64,000 nucleotides of DNA from Thermodesulfobacteriota bacterium (GCA_025062045.1 JANXAF010000002.1:70765-134764), one strand, 5' to 3'. Positions 9,568 to 22,665 are shown, numbered from the stretch's first letter. Program-made: numbers and translations. Notes: generated by a model not told the origin, from the letters alone.

Positions 9568-10381
9568 TCTTCTCTCTTCACCCATAACACTTAAGGGCAT
9601 CGTTATGGTCATAGGCGCTCCGGATACTGGTAAAACTTACCTATGCAGGGAGCTCTTTAAAAAAGCGAAACTTTCCCAAAGAAAGGTCTCTCTCCTCGAC
9701 CTCGATGTTGGCCAACAAAGCCTCGCATATCCTGGAACGGTTGCTCTTACATACGAGCTTTCCGATTCTTTTCCTAACTTTCACAAGATGAGGTTTGTCG
9801 GCACAATAAATCCTTTTTTACGCCTTGAGGAACTTATAGAAGCCGCGAGGTCGCTCCTTTCCTATTCTATAAACTCCGATCTCACCATAGTTGACACATC
9901 TGGGCTTGTCGCAGGAGAACAGGGAAGGGTTCTAAAGACAAAGAAAGCTAACGCTCTCCTTCCAGACTTAATAATAGCGATCCAGAAGGAAAATGAGTTG
10001 GAGCACATTCTAAAGGAACTTAAAAACTTTGAAATTATAAGGGTTTCTCCCTCCTCACTCACTCAGGTGAAGACAAGGGATGTGAGAATAAGAAACCGAA
10101 CGCAAAAGCTCGTGTCCTATTTTTCCCTACCGCAGAACCAATTTTCCATAAAGCTCAAACACGTAAGGCTAAAACCTGATGGTCTGCGAGGATGGAACCT
10201 TCCTCCGGGACGTATAATAGGTTTAAATAGCAAAAACGAGACTGTAGCATTGGGGCTTTTAGAGGGGATTAGTAGAGAAACCCTCTTCTTTTCCTCTCCC
10301 CTCCCTATAGATAGAATTGGGGAGGTCGAAGAGATCGTCCTTGGCGAGAGGGGTTTAGACCTTGTCCTGGAAACCTGTTGA
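9551..10381 (+). CDS. Clp1/Grc3-family P-loop polynucleotide 5'-kinase-like protein
   Basis: A 276-aa P-loop protein. Walker A is GAPDTGKT near residue 23, then LDLDVGQQS and PGTVAL, and the family block TIVDTSGLVAGEQGRVLK followed by PDLIIAIQ. These are hallmarks of the Clp1/Grc3/NOL9 family, whose studied members phosphorylate 5'-hydroxyl ends of RNA (some DNA). A short C-terminal beta-rich tail follows the kinase core. It starts inside uvrC (17-nt overlap) and ends 65 nt before dnaA. Its place after uvrBC suggests a nucleic-acid end-processing role, but that is inference; the substrate is unknown. Confidence 0.75.
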   Translation: MLSAHDLLSSPITLKGIVMVIGAPDTGKTYLCRELFKKAKLSQRKVSLLDLDVGQQSLAYPGTVALTYELSDSFPNFHKMRFVGTINPFLRLEELIEAARSLLSYSINSDLTIVDTSGLVAGEQGRVLKTKKANALLPDLIIAIQKENELEHILKELKNFEIIRVSPSSLTQVKTRDVRIRNRTQKLVSYFSLPQNQFSIKLKHVRLKPDGLRGWNLPPGRIIGLNSKNETVALGLLEGISRETLFFSSPLPIDRIGEVEEIVLGERGLDLVLETC

Positions 10382-10446
10382 AACTTTCGGACTTTTGTTT
10401 TATCATTTACGAAACCTCCAAAGGCAAATGTCAGATAATTAAAGCC

Positions 10447-11769
10447 ATGGATATCCGAAGAATCGAGTCCTTCTTAAAGGAGAGGCTCTCTGAATCTCTA
10501 GATGCGGAATCATTTAAGACTTGGATAGAGCCTATATGTGTAGAAGAGGTGCATCAAAAGAAAATCACTCTTTCAGTGCCAAACAGTTTTTTTAGGGACT
10601 GGGTCTTAGAAAACTACTCCTCCACTATAAAAAACGTTCTTTTTGACATCATGGGTCAGGATGTATCTGTCGAATATACGGTAAAGAAACAATCTGAGCA
10701 AAGAGACAATAGACGGTTCCTATACGAAGAGAAACGACCGACCGGGATCTTTAACCCAAAGTACACTTTTGACAATTTTGTCGTCGGAGCAAACAACCAA
10801 TTTGCGAATGCCGCGGCTTTAGCAGTTGCTACGAATCCTGGAAAGACTTACAATCCCCTATTCATCTACGGTGGTGTCGGGTTAGGTAAGACCCACCTCC
10901 TTAACGCCATTGGGAACTTCGTAATAAAACATGGAACTATAGAACCCGATAAAGTCTGTTATATAACTGCAGAGGTTTTCACTAACGAGCTAATAAACTC
11001 GCTACGTTATCAGAAGATGGATGAGTTTCGGAATCGCTTTCGAAAGATGAGTATACTTCTCATAGACGATATACAGTTCATAGCTGGAAAGGAGCGGACA
11101 CAGGAGGAATTCTTCCATACTTTCAACGCTCTTTACGAAGGCATGAAGCAGATAGTGGTTACGAGCGACAAGTTTCCAAGGGACCTTGAAAACATCGAAG
11201 AAAGATTAAAGTCCCGCTTCGAGTGGGGTCTAATAGCCGACATTCAGCCTCCCGACATAGAAACGAAAGTTGCGATCTTAAAGAAGAAGGCTGAGGAGGA
11301 GAACATCGATCTGCCACTGGATGTGGCGTTTTATATAGCCTCACATACCGACGATTCTGTAAGATCGCTCGAAGGATGTCTAAAGAGGTTAAGTCTATAC
11401 GCCTCCCTTCATAACGCCGAAATCACACTTGAACTTGCAAAGACGGTTATGAGCGGCTTTTTAAAGAAAAAAGATCGACCTGTGAGCGTAGAAACAATAA
11501 TAAGGGAGGTCGCCAAGTACTTTTCCATTAGGCCTCAGGATCTCCTGTCTAAGAAAAGGGCAAGATCGGTTCTCCTGCCAAGACAGATCGCTCTATACCT
11601 TGCAAGAAAACATACCGACCATTCTCTTATAGATCTCGGTCAAAAGTTCGGGGGAAAGGACCACGCAACGGTTATACACGCCATAAAAAAGATCAAACAG
11701 GAACTCGATTTCAACAAAGAGTTGAAAACTGCTGTAGAGAACATAGAGAGGAATCTAAAAGAGAGATAA
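10447..11769 (+). CDS. dnaA: Chromosomal replication initiator DnaA
   Basis: The origin-binding AAA+ ATPase that opens oriC. From ATG 10447 it is 440 aa, normal length, beginning MDIRRIESFL and then the domain I pattern SFKTWIEPI. Walker A is GGVGLGKT (142-149), Walker B is LLIDDIQF, and sensor regions follow. Domain IV has the DNA-binding signature GGKDHATVIHAIKKI. A TTG further upstream (10378) overlaps the previous stop and would add a 23-residue tail not typical of DnaA, so I reject it. A GATAAT (10434-10439) lies 7 nt before the ATG and could be the -10 of a leaderless message, but no -35 is evident. Confidence 0.97.
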   Translation: MDIRRIESFLKERLSESLDAESFKTWIEPICVEEVHQKKITLSVPNSFFRDWVLENYSSTIKNVLFDIMGQDVSVEYTVKKQSEQRDNRRFLYEEKRPTGIFNPKYTFDNFVVGANNQFANAAALAVATNPGKTYNPLFIYGGVGLGKTHLLNAIGNFVIKHGTIEPDKVCYITAEVFTNELINSLRYQKMDEFRNRFRKMSILLIDDIQFIAGKERTQEEFFHTFNALYEGMKQIVVTSDKFPRDLENIEERLKSRFEWGLIADIQPPDIETKVAILKKKAEEENIDLPLDVAFYIASHTDDSVRSLEGCLKRLSLYASLHNAEITLELAKTVMSGFLKKKDRPVSVETIIREVAKYFSIRPQDLLSKKRARSVLLPRQIALYLARKHTDHSLIDLGQKFGGKDHATVIHAIKKIKQELDFNKELKTAVENIERNLKER

Positions 11770-11884
11770 GGTTACAATGGGTGAACCGGAATTCAACATC
11801 TATTGTTAAAAAAAATCGCTTTATTTTCACCGTTTTATCAACTTTTTCAACAGGTGATAGACTCTTTATTACGGGTGGTGATTT
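11770..11884 (+). promoter_or_regulatory. dnaA-dnaN intergenic region with possible DnaA boxes and dnaN promoter
   Basis: A 115-bp AT-rich spacer. Two adjacent 9-mers, TTATCAACT (11835-11843) and TTTTCAACA (11844-11852), each match the consensus DnaA box TTATCCACA at 7 of 9 positions. TTTCAA (11845-11850), 16 nt, then TATTAC (11867-11872) is a plausible dnaN promoter overlapping the second box. GGGTGGTG just upstream of 11885 is a weak ribosome site. It could be an autoregulatory or origin element; it is short for a full oriC. Confidence 0.35.
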
Positions 11885-12970
11885 ATGTTTGAAACAGTAA
11901 TAGCAAGAGACAAACTTCTAAACCCTCTCTCCTTCGTTGTAGGAGTAACCGAAAAGAAGAACCTTATGCCTTATCTCGCCAACGTTCTTCTCTATTTCGG
12001 GAAGGAAAGCTACACCTACGCCACAGATCTCGAAATTTCGGCGATAGCAAAAGTCGACCACGAAACTCCCGAGGAAACTTTCATTCTGGTTAACGCAAAA
12101 AAGTTCTATGACGCTCTTCGGGAGATGGAAAGGGGAGATATTTTCCTTACTGTAACCGAAAGTCTTTTGATCGTTAGGCAGGAAAACACCGAGTTTGCAC
12201 TTACGCTTTACCACCACGATGACTTCCCGGAACTCAAACCACTAAACCCTGAGACTAAATTCCAGATAAGAGGTAGAGAACTCCTAGACGTTCTCGATTC
12301 CATCTCTTTTGCCATGGCTACTGATCAATCAAGGCCAGTTCTTTGCGGTGCTTTTCTCAAGCCTGAAAGTGAGAGATTTACAATTGTTGCGACTGACGGT
12401 TTCCGGATGGCCGTAAGGAGAGTTCCTCTATCTGGGGTTGAACCTTTTCCTGGGGTTATAGTGCCACTAAGAGCGATAAAAGAACTCGAAAAGACAATTC
12501 CGGAAGAGGAAAACGTGGTAATAGAAATTGAAAAGTCACAAGTTTGCTTTAGGACATCGTCTGCGACAATCATTTCAAGGACTGTGGAGGGGAAATATCC
12601 GGACTACGAGGCCGCAATTCCAAAGAATTACAAAATCAGAGCGACATTTGAGAAGGTTCATTTCCAAAGGGCTTTAAAGAGGGTATCTGCTCTTCTTGGA
12701 AGGAACGAACCAATACGGATTCTGTTCCTTTCGGATGGGATAGAACTGTCTTCTCGCTCGCAAGAAGGAACGGCCAAAGAGGTGATTCCAGCGCGGCTAG
12801 AAGGCAAATCGAAAGATTTTTACTTCAACGTGAGGTATCTCATGGATGCCGCATCCCGTGCGAGGGGTGATATGATTACTATTGAGCTTCCTGAAGATTT
12901 TGGAGCTATTTTACTTGAGGACTCTTCTGAGAAGGACTATGTAAATGTTATTATGCCTGTCAAGATGTGA
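11885..12970 (+). CDS. dnaN: DNA polymerase III beta sliding clamp
   Basis: A 361-aa ring-forming processivity clamp for DNA polymerase III. The three-fold repeated clamp architecture is visible by length and by conserved pieces such as FVVGVTEKK at the N-terminus, TDGFRMAVRR in the middle domain, EGKYPDYEAAIP leading into domain III, and the conserved C-terminal end VNVIMPVKM, which lies next to the peptide-binding pocket. It sits directly between dnaA and gyrB. recF, often found after dnaN, is absent; only 9 nt separate dnaN from gyrB. Confidence 0.96.
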   Translation: MFETVIARDKLLNPLSFVVGVTEKKNLMPYLANVLLYFGKESYTYATDLEISAIAKVDHETPEETFILVNAKKFYDALREMERGDIFLTVTESLLIVRQENTEFALTLYHHDDFPELKPLNPETKFQIRGRELLDVLDSISFAMATDQSRPVLCGAFLKPESERFTIVATDGFRMAVRRVPLSGVEPFPGVIVPLRAIKELEKTIPEEENVVIEIEKSQVCFRTSSATIISRTVEGKYPDYEAAIPKNYKIRATFEKVHFQRALKRVSALLGRNEPIRILFLSDGIELSSRSQEGTAKEVIPARLEGKSKDFYFNVRYLMDAASRARGDMITIELPEDFGAILLEDSSEKDYVNVIMPVKM

Positions 12971-15929
<2,959 letters not shown>

Positions 15930-15930
<1 letters not shown>

Positions 15931-17189
15931 TGCATCTTAACGAGTTGAAGAAAAAGAAGATTGAAGAGTTGATGCAGATCGCGAAGGATCTTGGAATAGA
16001 GAACGCTTCGGGAATGAAAAAACAGGAGCTCATCTTCGCGATACTTCAGGCCTACGTAGAAAGGAACGAAACGATTTACGGAGAAGGCGTGTTGGAGGTT
16101 CTGCCGGAAGGGTTCGGCTTCCTTCGATCACCTGAGTCAAACTATCTTCCGGGTCCTGACGACATATATGTTTCTCCGTCCCAGATAAAGCGCTTCAATC
16201 TGAGAACGGGGGACACAACAGCGGGCCAGATAAGACCACCGAAGGACAACGAAAAGTATTTCGCCCTTCTTAAGGTCGAATCTATAAACTTCGATGACCC
16301 TCAGGTGGCGAAGGAAAAGATAATATTCGACAACCTGACACCTATCTTTCCCAACGAAAGGATAAAGCTGGAGACCACCCCAGACAATCTTTCGGCTCGG
16401 ATTATGGATCTTTTCACTCCGATCGGTAAAGGGCAAAGGGGGCTTATCGTTGCCCCACCAAGAACGGGAAAGACTGTACTCCTTCAGAACATAGCGAATA
16501 GCATAATAAGGAACCACAAAGAGATTTACCTTATTGTTCTCCTCATCGATGAGAGACCGGAAGAGGTCACCGAGATGATGAGAACCGTTGACGCCGAGGT
16601 AATTAGTTCCACTTTCGATGAGCCTGCAACGAGACACGTGCAAGTGGCGGAAATAGTGATCGAGAAGGCCAAAAGGCTTGTAGAGCACAAAAGAGACGTC
16701 GTAATTTTGCTTGATAGTTTGACTAGGCTTGCAAGAGCTTATAATACTGTCGTTCCTTCAAGCGGAAAGATACTGTCTGGCGGGATCGATGCAGCGGCCA
16801 TGCAGAAGCCGAAGAGGTTTTTCGGGGCGGCAAGAAAGATTGAAGAAGCAGGAAGCTTAACGATTATAGCCACAGCCCTTATAGATACTGGCAGTAGAAT
16901 GGATGAGGTGATATTTGAGGAGTTCAAAGGGACAGGAAACTGCGAAATTTACCTTGACAGAAGACTTGCGGAAAAAAGAATCTTCCCAGCCATCGATATC
17001 AACAAATCTGGAACGAGAAGGGAGGAACTTTTACTGGACCCCGATGATCTTTCGAGAATCTGGCTTCTTAGAAAGGTTTTACAGCCTATGAATCCGGTTG
17101 AGGCGATGGAATTTCTAATCGAAAAGTTAAGCGACACTGAATCGAACAGGGAGTTTTTGGACTCCATGAGTAGAGGAGGTCAAAGATGA
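15930..17189 (+). CDS. rho: Transcription termination factor Rho
   Basis: An RNA-dependent hexameric ATPase that terminates transcripts. From the ATG at 15930 it is 419 aa; this start is preferred because GGGAGAG sits just upstream and it gives the usual N-terminus MHLNELK. An earlier in-frame start at 15915 would add five residues. Domains: the N-terminal SAP-like helical region (about 1-45), the cold-shock RNA-binding domain ([22 protein letters not shown]), and the RecA-like motor with Walker A (APPRTGKT), Q-loop and R-loop pieces ([20 protein letters not shown]). Only one clear intrinsic terminator is seen in the window, consistent with reliance on Rho. Confidence 0.97.
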
Positions 17190-17386
17190 AAAAGGACATT
17201 CATCCAGTTCTGAAAAAGGCTATTGTGAGATGCGCATGTGGGAACACATTTGAGACGCTCTCGGTGAAAGAGAGGATAAACGTGGACATATGCGCAAAGT
17301 GCCATCCCATTTTTACTGGAAGAGAAAAGATCGTGGATACAACAGGACAGGTGGAAAGGTTTGAGAAACGGTATAGGAAGAAATGA
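17186..17386 (+). CDS. rpmE: 50S ribosomal protein L31 (zinc-binding type)
   Basis: A 66-aa ribosomal protein of the large subunit. It has the zinc-binding cysteine set of the C+ form: CACGNTF and then [10 protein letters not shown], and the usual tail of a basic FEKRYRKK. Start and stop overlap rho and prfA by 4 nt each (ATGA-type junctions), so the three are translated as a chain. The zinc-containing paralogue is the form replaced by the C- type under zinc limitation in some bacteria. Confidence 0.95.
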   Translation: MKKDIHPVLKKAIVRCACGNTFETLSVKERINVDICAKCHPIFTGREKIVDTTGQVERFEKRYRKK

Positions 17387-18459
17387 TGTTTGAGAAGCTT
17401 AAAGAGTTAGAGATTAAATTTGAAGAACTGGAAAAGGAACTGGCGGACCCCGCTATTTTTTCTGACGTTGAAAAGTACAGGAGAATAGCGAAAGAGCACA
17501 ATGAGCTCGAAAAGACGGTGAGCCTTTTTAGGGAGTGGAAGCGTGTAGCAGAGGAGGAAGAGAAACTCCTAGATATGATTGACGAGGAAAAGGACGAAGA
17601 ACTTAGGCTTTTAGCAAAGGAAGAACTTAAGGTTTTAGCTAGAAGGAAAGAAGAGCTTGGAAAGATGATACGGGATGAGCTTTTAAAGAAGGATGAGAAG
17701 GAAGTAAAAAGCATGTTTCTCGAGATTAGGGCTGGCACCGGGGGCGAGGAAGCTGCACTCTTTGCGGGCGAGCTTCTTTCTGCGTACTTGAAGTACGCGG
17801 AGAAAAAGAAATGGAAGACAGAGATAGTGAGTTTGTCTCTTTCAGATCTGGGAGGAGTAAAAGAAGCCATAATTGTCATCGATTCTAAAGAGGCATACAA
17901 TCTTTTACGCTACGAAAGCGGGGTACATAGAGTGCAGAGGGTCCCTGTGACTGAGGCTCAAGGAAGGATCCACACGTCTACAGTCACGGTTGCGGTTTTG
18001 CCTGAACCCGAAGAGACCGAGATAGTGATAAACCCTGAGGATTTACGGATAGACGTCTTCAGGGCAAGTGGGCCGGGTGGCCAACACGTAAACAAGACGG
18101 AATCTGCTGTTCGCATAACGCACATCCCGACAGGCATTGTCGTTACTTGTCAGGATGAAAAATCTCAGCATAAAAACAAGGCGAAGGCTCTGCGGGTTCT
18201 AAGGGCCAGGTTGAAAGAGATGGTAGAAAGGGAAAAAGCAAAGGAGCTCAGTGAGGAGAGGAGAAGACAGGTAGGTACTGGCGAGCGAAGCGAAAAGATA
18301 AGGACGTACAATTTTCCTCAGGGCAGGGTCACTGACCATAGGATCGGTCTTACGATTTATAAGATACAGGATATAATGGATGGTGACCTTGACGAGATAA
18401 TAATACCTGTCACAGAGCATTTCAAAGCAGAGGCCCTAAGAACCAAAGGATGGCATTGA
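17383..18459 (+). CDS. prfA: Peptide chain release factor 1
   Basis: It recognises UAA and UAG in the ribosomal A site and triggers peptide release. It is 358 aa, normal for RF1. The GGQ catalytic loop is at residues 232-234 ([18 protein letters not shown]), and the RF1-type codon-recognition region contains [18 protein letters not shown] coiled-coil domain fills the first 100 residues. prmC, the enzyme that methylates the GGQ glutamine, follows directly with a 10-nt overlap. A second ATG at 17386 could be the start. Confidence 0.96.
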   Translation: MMFEKLKELEIKFEELEKELADPAIFSDVEKYRRIAKEHNELEKTVSLFREWKRVAEEEEKLLDMIDEEKDEELRLLAKEELKVLARRKEELGKMIRDELLKKDEKEVKSMFLEIRAGTGGEEAALFAGELLSAYLKYAEKKKWKTEIVSLSLSDLGGVKEAIIVIDSKEAYNLLRYESGVHRVQRVPVTEAQGRIHTSTVTVAVLPEPEETEIVINPEDLRIDVFRASGPGGQHVNKTESAVRITHIPTGIVVTCQDEKSQHKNKAKALRVLRARLKEMVEREKAKELSEERRRQVGTGERSEKIRTYNFPQGRVTDHRIGLTIYKIQDIMDGDLDEIIIPVTEHFKAEALRTKGWH

Positions 18460-19286
18460 AAAAGAGGGATCTTTTACTCTCGGTTAGCAAGGTAAAAAAG
18501 GAGGAGATCATTTGTATCATTTCGTATGTGCTAAACGAGAGCAAAGAAAAGGTACTTTCGACTTTAGACGAACTGATAGGAGAATTGGAAAAAGAAAGGA
18601 TTGCGAGTCTTATAAAGGAGAGAGAAAAGGGAAGACCGCTTGCTTACATTACTGGAAGGAAGGAGTTCTATTCCTTAGAGTTTTTGGTAAACGAATCGTG
18701 TCTTATTCCCAGACCTGAGACAGAACTTATCGTGGAAGAAGCAGAAAAAATTATAAAGACAGGAGGGGTCGAAAGGATACTCGATATGGGAACGGGTTCG
18801 GGAATAATAGGAATAACACTTGCAAAAAGAACGGGGGTTCCGGTTCTCTGTATAGACATCTCCAAGGAGGCCCTCTTTATTGCAAAAAGAAATGCACGTT
18901 TAAACAGAGCGGAAGAAAAAGTAGTTTTTTTATGTTCTGACCTCTTTTGTGCGTTAAATTCTAAAAAGAAGTTCGATCTTATTTTGGCGAACCTCCCCTA
19001 TGTAGCTCAAGAGGAGTGGGAAGAGTTGCCTGTAGATGTGAGAGAATATGAGCCAAAAGTCGCTCTTTGGGGCGGTAAGGATGGATTAGAGGTCATAGGG
19101 AAGTTTGTTGATAGAGTCGATCGGTACATCTCTTTTGGAGGGAGAGTGCTTCTCGAGTTTGGGAATCAAAAGCAGAAGTCTATCCTTAAAAGTAAGCTTG
19201 AGGAGAGAGGTTTCCATGTGGAAATCTTAAAGGATTATTCAGGGAGGGAGAGGGTGATAAAAGGGGTATGGAAAAACTTGTCATAG
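18450..19286 (+). CDS. prmC: Peptide chain release factor N5-glutamine methyltransferase
   Basis: A SAM-dependent methylase that modifies the GGQ glutamine of release factors. It is 278 aa, normal length. The N-terminal helical domain carries PLAYITGRKEFYSLEF and LIPRPETE, and the Rossmann domain has motif I LDMGTGSGIIGI. The catalytic N-x-P-Y motif reads NLPY rather than the commonest NPPY, a substitution compatible with family function. Located between prfA, its substrate gene, and murA (19-nt overlap), as in many genomes. Confidence 0.94.
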   Translation: MALKKRDLLLSVSKVKKEEIICIISYVLNESKEKVLSTLDELIGELEKERIASLIKEREKGRPLAYITGRKEFYSLEFLVNESCLIPRPETELIVEEAEKIIKTGGVERILDMGTGSGIIGITLAKRTGVPVLCIDISKEALFIAKRNARLNRAEEKVVFLCSDLFCALNSKKKFDLILANLPYVAQEEWEELPVDVREYEPKVALWGGKDGLEVIGKFVDRVDRYISFGGRVLLEFGNQKQKSILKSKLEERGFHVEILKDYSGRERVIKGVWKNLS

Positions 19287-20542
19287 AGGGCGGCTATAAA
19301 TTAGAAGGAGAAGTTTCGATAAGCGGCTCTAAGAACGCGGTACTTCCTGTCCTTGCTGCGACACTTCTCGCAAAGGGGGAATTCCGGATAGGTAATGTTC
19401 CTAGGCTTAAAGACGTTGAAACGATGATGGAGCTTTTGAAGCTTCTGGGATGCGAGGTGGAATGGATCGACACAAGGATGCTAAGAGTTGATACTTCTAG
19501 GGCCGAAAATTACGTTGCTCCATACGATGTGGTAAAGAAGATGAGAGCCTCTGTGCTGGTTATGGGTTCTCTCGTGGGAAGACTGAGACGCGCAGTTGTA
19601 TCCTATCCTGGGGGATGCGCCATAGGCGTTCGACCGATAGACATGCACCTTGAAGGTTTAAAGAAAATGGGGTGCGATGTGGAACTCAAAGGAGGATACG
19701 TGGATGTTAATGCACAAAAGATAAGAGGAGCAAAGATCTCTTTTAAGACGAAAACAGTAGGAGGAACGGAAAATCTTATGATGGCTTCTGTTTGTGCACC
19801 AGGAGAAACGATCTTAGAGAACGCGGCGAGGGAGCCAGAGGTAGTTGATCTTGCGCGAATGCTTAAAAAAATGGGAGCAAAAATTGAGGGAGAAGGAACG
19901 GACGTGATAAGGATCGAAGGTGTCAGTGAATTACACCCGTGCGACTATGAGGTGATCCCTGATCGAATTGAGGCGGGTACTTATCTTGTGGCATGTGGAA
20001 TAACGGGTGGGGAAGTCATCATAAAGGGGTGCATCCCCGAGCACCTCCGCTCTGTTATAGAGAAGTTAAGAGAAGCTGGAATGGAAATAGTGGAAAAGGA
20101 TGGAGAGTTATTATCCCGCATGAGAAGGAAAAGACCGATTGCCTGTTCAGTTTCGACCATGCCATATCCTCATTTTCCGACTGACATGCAGGCTCAGTTT
20201 ATGGCATTTATGTGCGTGGCTAACGGAATAAGCCGTATCACAGAAAATATATTCGAAAATAGAATGCTCCACGTAGCTGAGCTAAAAAGGATGGGGGCGG
20301 ATATAGAGCTTTCTGGGAGAACCGCGGTAGTGAGAGGGGTAAAGTCACTATCCGGAGCCAAGGTTATGGCCTCCGATCTCAGAGCTTCGGCGTCTCTTGT
20401 CCTAGCCGGGCTTAGATGCGAGGGAGTGACAGAGGTTCTAAGGATATATCATTTGGACCGAGGCTACGAGCGGATAGAGGAGAAATTGAAAAAATTGGGA
20501 GCAAAGATAGAAAGGGTGGAAGATGAAGATATGGGAGCTTGA
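19268..20542 (+). CDS. murA: UDP-N-acetylglucosamine 1-carboxyvinyltransferase
   Basis: It performs the first committed step of peptidoglycan synthesis, moving enolpyruvate from PEP to UDP-GlcNAc. It is 424 aa, normal length. The N-terminal GSKNAVLPVLAATLL is characteristic. The catalytic loop holds Cys117 in YPGGCAIGVRPIDMH, so the enzyme is predicted to be fosfomycin-sensitive. RIEAGTYLVA and the C-terminal DLRASASLVLAGL are also family blocks. Start and stop overlap prmC and hisD by about 20 nt each. Confidence 0.96.
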   Translation: MEKLVIEGGYKLEGEVSISGSKNAVLPVLAATLLAKGEFRIGNVPRLKDVETMMELLKLLGCEVEWIDTRMLRVDTSRAENYVAPYDVVKKMRASVLVMGSLVGRLRRAVVSYPGGCAIGVRPIDMHLEGLKKMGCDVELKGGYVDVNAQKIRGAKISFKTKTVGGTENLMMASVCAPGETILENAAREPEVVDLARMLKKMGAKIEGEGTDVIRIEGVSELHPCDYEVIPDRIEAGTYLVACGITGGEVIIKGCIPEHLRSVIEKLREAGMEIVEKDGELLSRMRRKRPIACSVSTMPYPHFPTDMQAQFMAFMCVANGISRITENIFENRMLHVAELKRMGADIELSGRTAVVRGVKSLSGAKVMASDLRASASLVLAGLRCEGVTEVLRIYHLDRGYERIEEKLKKLGAKIERVEDEDMGA

Positions 20543-21857
20543 AAAGGATAAGGACGAACTAGTAGCGTTATTGAACGAGGTGAGATTTAAGAGAAAGGAG
20601 GAGGTAAGGAAGGAGGTTCTTGAAATAAAAAAGAGGGTCGAAAAAGAAAAGGAGAGAGCATTAATCGAACTATCTAAAAGATTTGACGGTTGGGATCGCG
20701 AATACAGTTTAAAACTGACGGTGGAGGAGATAAGAGACAGTTTGAGGAAGGTAAAAGAGGAAGACATCCTGTTACTTAAAAGAATGGCGCAAAGGGTGAG
20801 AGCATACCATGAGGATAAAAAGAATGATAGGAGACTTTTTAGAAGAAAAGGTCTTCTCGTAGAAGAAGACTATGTAGCCATAGAGAAGCTTCTCATATAC
20901 GCTCCTGGTGGAAAAGCGTCATATCCCTCGTCGCTTATCATGGCAGCGGTACCCGCCCTAATTGCTGGAGTAAAGGAGATATACGTCACAAGTCCAGCCC
21001 CAAAGGGAGAAGTAAATCCTTACCTATGTGCGGCGGCCGAAGTCTTGGGGATAACAAATGTTTACCGTGTAGGTGGCGCACAAGCAATATTCGCATTTGC
21101 CTTAGGTCTGGGTGAGATACCGAAGGTGGATATGATAGTTGGGCCTGGAAATGCCTACGTCGAGGAGGCAAAGAGGGAGTGCTTCGGCCTTGTAGGGTTA
21201 GATACGATTGCGGGACCGTCCGAACTTCTAATCCTGGTAAAGGAGCCGGTTTTTCCCGATTTGGTGGCAAAGGATATGCTTTCCCAGGCGGAGCACGATG
21301 AAATGGCTTTGGTTTGGCTTCTCTGTAGGGATCGAAGATACATAGAAGAAGTAATAAGTCACCTATCCTCGTACTCGCAGAGGGCCCAAAGAAAAGACAT
21401 AATAGAGAAAGTTTTAGAGAGGAACGCCTTCTTCGTCCATTATGCGAGTGAGGAGAGAGCCATAGAGACCATAAATAGAATAGCGCCCGAACACCTTGAA
21501 GTTATAGGAGATGTTAATGTGGAAAAAATCCTCTACCCCGGTATAATTTATCTGGGGATTACAACGCCGACAGCTTTAGGGGACTACTACATAGGGACAA
21601 ATCATATTTTACCGACGGGCGGTTCAGGAAGATTCCTAGGCGGGCTCTCCGTTGAGACCTTTAAAAGAAAGAGGGTGATGGTTAAGTGTGACCTTGATTT
21701 TATTTTGAAGCACGGAAAGCACGCCGAACGTCTTGCTGAAATAGAAGGACTCGAATGTCATAAAGAAGCGATCAGGGCAAGAAAGGAGAGGAGAGATGAA
21801 ATTAAAGATTGGGTTTCCAAAAGGGAGCCTTCAAGAACAGACCCTAAGACTCTTTAA
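20523..21857 (+). CDS. hisD: Histidinol dehydrogenase
   Basis: A zinc enzyme oxidising L-histidinol to histidine in two NAD-linked steps. It is 444 aa, slightly long. Family blocks include [41 protein letters not shown], and the zinc/catalytic stretch [14 protein letters not shown] and [15 protein letters not shown] follow. The C-terminus runs 62 nt into hisG: after the usual end near AIRARKER there are about 20 extra charged residues, as if an ancestral stop was lost. Histidine genes here follow murA in the order D-G-B. Confidence 0.95.
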   Translation: MKIWELEKDKDELVALLNEVRFKRKEEVRKEVLEIKKRVEKEKERALIELSKRFDGWDREYSLKLTVEEIRDSLRKVKEEDILLLKRMAQRVRAYHEDKKNDRRLFRRKGLLVEEDYVAIEKLLIYAPGGKASYPSSLIMAAVPALIAGVKEIYVTSPAPKGEVNPYLCAAAEVLGITNVYRVGGAQAIFAFALGLGEIPKVDMIVGPGNAYVEEAKRECFGLVGLDTIAGPSELLILVKEPVFPDLVAKDMLSQAEHDEMALVWLLCRDRRYIEEVISHLSSYSQRAQRKDIIEKVLERNAFFVHYASEERAIETINRIAPEHLEVIGDVNVEKILYPGIIYLGITTPTALGDYYIGTNHILPTGGSGRFLGGLSVETFKRKRVMVKCDLDFILKHGKHAERLAEIEGLECHKEAIRARKERRDEIKDWVSKREPSRTDPKTL

Positions 21858-22665
21858 AAACGCCGGTTACTCGGTGAAAGTCGCAGAAAGGTCGTATGTG
21901 CCTTTAATCGATGACGATGAGATGGAAGGACTCCTCATTCGGGCACAGGAAATCCCGAGGTACGTAGAGAGCGGGATCTTGGATGTGGGCATTACGGGAC
22001 TCGATTGGGTGCTTGAGCAAGAGGCGAAGGTTGTTCACGTTGAAAGATTAAGGTACGGAAAAGTTGGTTTTAAAGGTGTCAAGTGGGTTGTGGCAGTCCC
22101 AAACGACTCTCCCATAAAAAGAATCGAAGATTTAAGAGGAAAGAAGATCGCCACAGAACTTGTTAACTTTACAAAGAAGTACTTCCAGGAAAGAGGGATA
22201 GAGACGTTTGTGGAGTTTTCATGGGGAGCCACCGAGGTAAAACCGCCTCTTCTTGCCGATGCCATCGTGGAGGTAACGGAGACAGGTGCCTCTTTGAAAG
22301 CGCATAACCTGCGGATAATCGAAACGGTTTTAGAATCGGAAACGGTAGTTATAGCGAATGAAGGTTCCTGGCAAGATAGCTGGAAGAGAAAAAAAATAGA
22401 GAATATAGTTATGCTTCTCAGGGGAGCGCTTCTTGCTGAGGAGAAAGTGGGATTAAAGATGAACGTTCCGAAGGAAAGATTGGAGGATGTGACAAGGATA
22501 CTTCCTTCTTTGCACACACCGACCATCTCGAACCTCTACGATCCCGGGTGGGTAGCGGTGGAAGTCATAATAGATGAGAAGATTGTGAGAGATTTGATTC
22601 CCGAACTGAAAAGGGCTGGGGCCCAAGGTATAGTTGAATATCCGTTAAACAAAGTGATTTTGTAG
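21796..22665 (+). CDS. hisG: ATP phosphoribosyltransferase, long form
   Basis: The first and feedback-controlled step of histidine synthesis: ATP plus PRPP to phosphoribosyl-ATP. Its 289 aa make it the long HisG form, with a C-terminal ACT-like regulatory domain (about 215-289, including [21 protein letters not shown]), so no HisZ partner is expected. The N-terminal [13 protein letters not shown] and the PRPP loop region [13 protein letters not shown] are visible. GGAGAGGAGAG lies just before the ATG, which supports this start despite the long overlap with hisD. Confidence 0.94.
   Translation: MKLKIGFPKGSLQEQTLRLFKNAGYSVKVAERSYVPLIDDDEMEGLLIRAQEIPRYVESGILDVGITGLDWVLEQEAKVVHVERLRYGKVGFKGVKWVVAVPNDSPIKRIEDLRGKKIATELVNFTKKYFQERGIETFVEFSWGATEVKPPLLADAIVEVTETGASLKAHNLRIIETVLESETVVIANEGSWQDSWKRKKIENIVMLLRGALLAEEKVGLKMNVPKERLEDVTRILPSLHTPTISNLYDPGWVAVEVIIDEKIVRDLIPELKRAGAQGIVEYPLNKVIL

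Noticed and set aside
9540-9610. Frameshift explaining the short UvrC
   Set aside because: No HhH-like sequence is visible in any frame after the stop; the next reading frame is an intact P-loop kinase.
10378-10446. TTG start giving dnaA a 23-residue N-terminal extension
   Set aside because: The TTG overlaps the preceding stop, the extra residues do not look like DnaA domain I, and ATG 10447 gives the usual length.
16635-16640. CACGTG core inside rho, as a second parS
   Set aside because: Only the inner six bases match; the flanks do not form the parS palindrome.
16137-16688. 183-aa open frame opposite rho
   Set aside because: It lies wholly within a conserved gene on the other strand, has no ribosome site and no recognisable motif. 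The same holds for the other long antisense frames in uvrB, gyrB, hisG, comM and similar genes.
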